Position numbers and translations under genes: made by a program. This document shows, in pieces, positions 60,206-64,000 of a stretch of DNA of 64,000 nucleotides. Each line of letters starts with the position of its first letter. Position 1 is the stretch's first letter. The DNA is from Saururus chinensis. Taxonomy: Eukaryota; Streptophyta; Magnoliopsida; Piperales; Saururaceae. The notes beneath the pieces were generated by a model, which saw only the letters and a program-made list of their open reading frames with translations, made no database searches and was not told where the DNA came from. Where the stretch lies: positions 21,152,995 to 21,216,994 of the forward strand of contig CP141142.1 in NCBI GenBank assembly GCA_035235625.1. The letters are read 5' to 3'.

Positions 60206-60960
60206 ATGGAAAATTAAATTGATTGTGCATATTTCATACTTAATTGAGTAGTGCTTTGCAAATAAATTTTGCTTAAATGTGCAACTTAAGTACGATTTCA
60301 AAGCTTTTCAAGATCAATTTTAAATGGTTTTAGTGTATCTTAGGGTGTCAAGTGTATGTTTTTGTACAAGTTAAAGTCAATGTACTATATTGTCATGAGT
60401 TGCAATTTTTTTTTCATAACTTGTAGAGTTTTGTTATGAAGTAGCCAAAAGGGGTTTGAAAGAACATATGGGTACATATCTTGTAATTGACTTGATTTTA
60501 ATGAACAAAATTATGACCAAAGGGTATATGCTTAAAATCTTAGTTATCTTATAAAGATTACATACGCAATCAAAGTTAGGTTTTGAATTGATAGACTTAA
60601 AAAAAGGAGTTGTCAAAATCTGATTTTCAAGGTGGAAGACTTAACAAAATGATAAGCCTCAAAGGTAAATTATAAACTTGCTCACACGCACAACCCTTTG
60701 ATTTATCTTAGAAAACCTTAAATAAGTGTTTTGGACAAAAATAATAAAACTTGCAATTAATGTTCAAAAGTCATCAACTGTCCTTGAGAATCAATCAATC
60801 AACGTTGAATAATTTTTGAGATTTTTGACAATAGAACTATTGATCATCCAATTTGAGAACAAACCAATTGGTTGTACAATTCATCGATCACAATGACTTG
60901 AACAATCAATCACAGGCTTAAAGGATCAATTGGTACTTAAACAGATGAATTCCAGTAACT
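60206..60960 (+). repeat. SIRE/LARD-like LTR relic, right copy
   Basis: The patch TTTTCAAGGTGGAAGAC and the following 150 bases resemble 38790-38960, and GATCAAT-type words follow. It stops near 60960 where unrelated DNA begins. Confidence 0.4.
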
Positions 60961-63900
60961 AATTGGTGTTACGTCCAAACTAAGACTATGAAGGAGTCTA
61001 GTTCAGATTTCTTTTTTTTACTTGTCAACTATAGTAAACAAAGTCGATCCACAAGGAAAGCCTTGTGTGACACAGAAAACTATTACGAAGAGAATAGAAT
61101 AGAGAAGAAAAGTGAAATAGATAATAAGAGACAATTCAAAGAGAAAGTGCTAAGGCATCAAAAATCCACTTGTAATAAATCTCTAATGTATACTTCATTT
61201 AAATGATAACTCAATTAAGATCAAATGAAAATTTGTCTCAATCGGAAAATGTATCTTTTAAAGAACTTTGAAATAGAACAATAGTAATTGATTGTTTACT
61301 ACGTGAAAGTATTAAGTGTATAATCACAGGGAATTATAAGCATTCAACGTGCCTTTCGTCAACGTTGAATCAAATAATTGTATATATTATAAACTCTTTA
61401 AATATGAAACATCAATTTAAAATGATAAAGAACTTACTTGAATCAAAGTATCCATTAAACATCAAGTACAAGCTTCATTCCTAGCCTTAGCTTGAGAGCT
61501 TTAGAAAGCCATTACAATAAAACGAAATAAAATTGCAAAATGAGAGAAGAAAATAGGAGAAGAGAGCTCCAAAGAGGAGAGAATGCCCCATCTATCACGT
61601 CCACCCCTCTATTTATAGGAAAAGAAAGGGTTGCTTCAAAGGGGAAAGTCAAATCATATCTCCAGATTTTATCCTGATTTATTGCCTGATTGGACCCATA
61701 TATCTTCGGAATTTAGAATTTCTTCATAAAATAACACTTGTAACCACGGAAGTCTTCTTTCCATTGCCACCAGAATCATATCAATCCGAATTATACATAA
61801 AAAGATATGATCGAAATACTAAGGATGTGTCAATCTGTCCAAATCAACTTCTTTCATAATTTAGTTCTATTCATACAAATCTCAAATCAAATGGGTCCAC
61901 AAGGTTGTGTTCGACCATTCCATGCATGTTTAGACCATTAGGAGCTCATTCTTGACTTTTAAATAGCTTTGGATAATTGGGCTTAACTTCCCCTTCCAGT
62001 TGTATCTTGTTGAAGCTTGTTTAGACATGTAAACTCAATTAAGGTCCAACTAACTTATTCAAAACATAAATAGCCCAAATTGACAATGAATTAACACAAA
62101 ATAGGGTTGCAAATAGAAATTTGAAAACATTTTATTGAACATTATTTCAGTGCATCACTAATCAAAGCTAAGGAGCTTGTCATCTCTAAGAAAAAAGATT
62201 CTAATTTTTGTCTATGGTTTAATTCTTTTGATCTTTTGGACACTCATGTTTTTAGTTTTTATCGCATTTTACTTTTTTTTACATTTATTTAATTCATGGG
62301 TTTAAATTTTATAAAAAAACAAAAAAATGGATTAATTCAACTCTTTAGACGTATTGAAATGATTAATGGTCAAACTTATGTTAACGAAAAGAATGATGTA
62401 CGAAGAAGAGTGAAGATCGATTTGATTTTTTTTTGCTTGATATTGCAATTCTCTGTTTTCAAAAGTTGTAAATATCATGTTAAGACTCAAATCACTTTTA
62501 TGTATGAATGTCAAGAAAGAACTCTTAAACATAAGTTGACTTAGGTGTTTAGATTCTAGTGGAGTCTTAGTGATCAAATTAGAGGATCTTTGGCTAGTTT
62601 TTATTTAGAATTCAAAAGAAAAAGAAATTTTCATGAAATGTACTTCAATGTTATGAGTCTAATGCACTCCAAAAAAATTTAGTTAATGATACTTAGGTCG
62701 GGCTAGGCTTGTTGATTTGTAGACTGCATCTGTGGCATAGACAAACTAAGAAAATTAGTGCCTCTAACTTGCAATTAAGTTACAAGATTTATCTTCCCCA
62801 TTTAAACAAAATAAGCACCAATTTTATTCAAATTAACATTCCTAATTTCAATGTATTTATCTAGAATTTTGCAATCAAATAAGCAGACAAAACACACAAG
62901 AATAATTCTTCAAGTCGAAACCCAACTAGGGAAAAATAGGGAAAAACCACAGGACACTCTATTCAAATCAACTATACACTATGTAAACCTAAGATTATTG
63001 AATTACTATTTACAAAGATAAAAGACTTTTTTCTTCAAATATCTCATTTTTCAAACCACTCTTGAATTCTAAATCAGCCACTCCTTAGTTATTTACCAGC
63101 TATAACTTGATTTCCTCCTCCTTTGTGCTCTTTTGATCAATATAGATTTTTCATCTCCTCTTTGGAATGATCTTTTTAGCAACAATCTTTAGTAAACACC
63201 ATGTATCACGTGTTTTCTGCACTAATCACACCTCTATTCACTCATTTGGATTTATGGTTAAGATTTTTACATTCTAGAAGACAACTATCTCACAACACCA
63301 TTAAAGCAACTCCACAAAAGCACTTTAGGTTATTTAGGTTGAATAGGACTCCATTTTGGAATCTAAACCAAACCAGAAAATCTTAAATTAGGAAACTTGT
63401 TGCTCTAGCGATCAATCATTTCCATAGGGTGATCAATCACTCCCTATATTTTCTCTCACAACTCTTCAGTTGATCGATCATTCTACTTAGCCGATAGATC
63501 ACTCTCTTGGCTTTGTTTTACATAAAGAGTTTTCGAGTGCCGATTAATCGTTTCATAGAACCAATCAATCATTCTGACCAATTTTTTATTATTATTTAAT
63601 ATTCAAATATTTAATTCTCACCACTCTTTCGCCTAAGGTCTCTTTTACCCTAAAGTGTGTGAATGTGATGTGTGTACATGTTGTAACCTTTTGAAAACAA
63701 GGATATTATTCTTCCTTTAGTTCCACCTTCAAAAACCATTCTCTAGATTAGAAACTGACTCAAAATACACATTAATGACATTGTTTTGATCACACCAATA
63801 AGCCAATACATGACATACAAGGCTATTGTGTGGCTCCCTTTCGCTTGACATTAAGAAAATGAATGAAAATTTTGAATGAAAAAAAGGAATGATGCAAATT

Positions 63901-64000
63901 GAGAGGATTTAGAAATGCCAACCTCTAGAAAAATGATTTGATGGAAAATGTAAAAACTAAGATAAAGGCATGGGCAAGTTATGACCTTTACTTGTTTTAT
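60961..64000. other. AT-rich repeat-like DNA without recognised genes
   Basis: Only short chance ORFs occur. 61560-61640 looks like the promoter or leader of a reversed LTR (TATTTATAGGAAAAGAAAGG). 63400-63600 again carries GATCAATCA words of the SIRE-like LTR type, probably in reverse orientation. No domain, RNA gene or complete element was identified. Confidence 0.4.

Overview
The window is nuclear DNA from a flowering plant. The evidence is GT-AG introns, a plant amino-acid transporter gene, fragments of PPR, polyphenol-oxidase and TMEM205-like genes, and dense nested plant transposons (Ty3/gypsy chromovirus, Ty1/copia, Mutator, hAT, Tourist-like, Stowaway-like). The GC-rich exons set in AT-rich surroundings suggest a monocot or magnoliid, but the species cannot be settled from the sequence. 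Apart from one gene, nearly everything recognisable is mobile or repetitive DNA.

Layout. 1-2246: 3' part of a long Ty3/gypsy LTR cut by the window edge. 2247-4988: LTR scrap, a 200-bp foldback, and CCCGGG-rich repeats that probably belong to the end of a Mutator-like element (MULE). 4989-8206 (+): decayed mudrA-type transposase gene. 8207-19555: full-length Tekay/Del-type chromovirus with 3.36-kb LTRs, inserted near the 3' end of the transposase gene. 20535-22268 (-): decayed Ulp1-like C48 protease gene, convergent with the transposase, so the two probably form one Ulp1-carrying MULE split by the retroelement. 22269-24236: truncated inverted LTR of the same chromovirus family.

25502-32498 (+): the one apparently intact gene, a three-exon ANT1-like amino-acid transporter of 414 aa with a 5.3-kb second intron that holds copia debris. 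32990-33870: an array of roughly 31-35-bp units with a palindromic core. 35492-40140: SIRE-like copia debris containing a 1503-bp non-autonomous hAT element.

40750-44759: the most notable object, a 4.0-kb MULE with long terminal inverted repeats and a perfect 9-bp target duplication. It carries fragments of three unrelated host genes: PPR on both strands, polyphenol oxidase, and a TMEM205/DUF4149-like first exon. It also carries a 232-aa ORF fusing PPR to the TMEM205-like exon in frame, and a Tourist-like element full of GGN repeats. This is a chimeric Pack-MULE.

44774-58996: an old solo LTR, broken by a Tourist-like MITE, by a 3987-bp solo LTR in reverse orientation with perfect target duplication, and by a 6.7-kb internally deleted Ty3 element with a 5.0-kb LTR. 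59002-60960: remnant of a gag-like gene and copia-type LTR that may be the original host of this nest. 60960-64000: AT-rich, no gene recognised.

Functionally, only the transporter looks able to make a normal protein. The transposon genes carry stops (most of them TGA, which would fit CGA-to-TGA change by deamination of methylated CpG), frameshifts and lost catalytic residues. The order of insertions can be read from nested target-site duplications.
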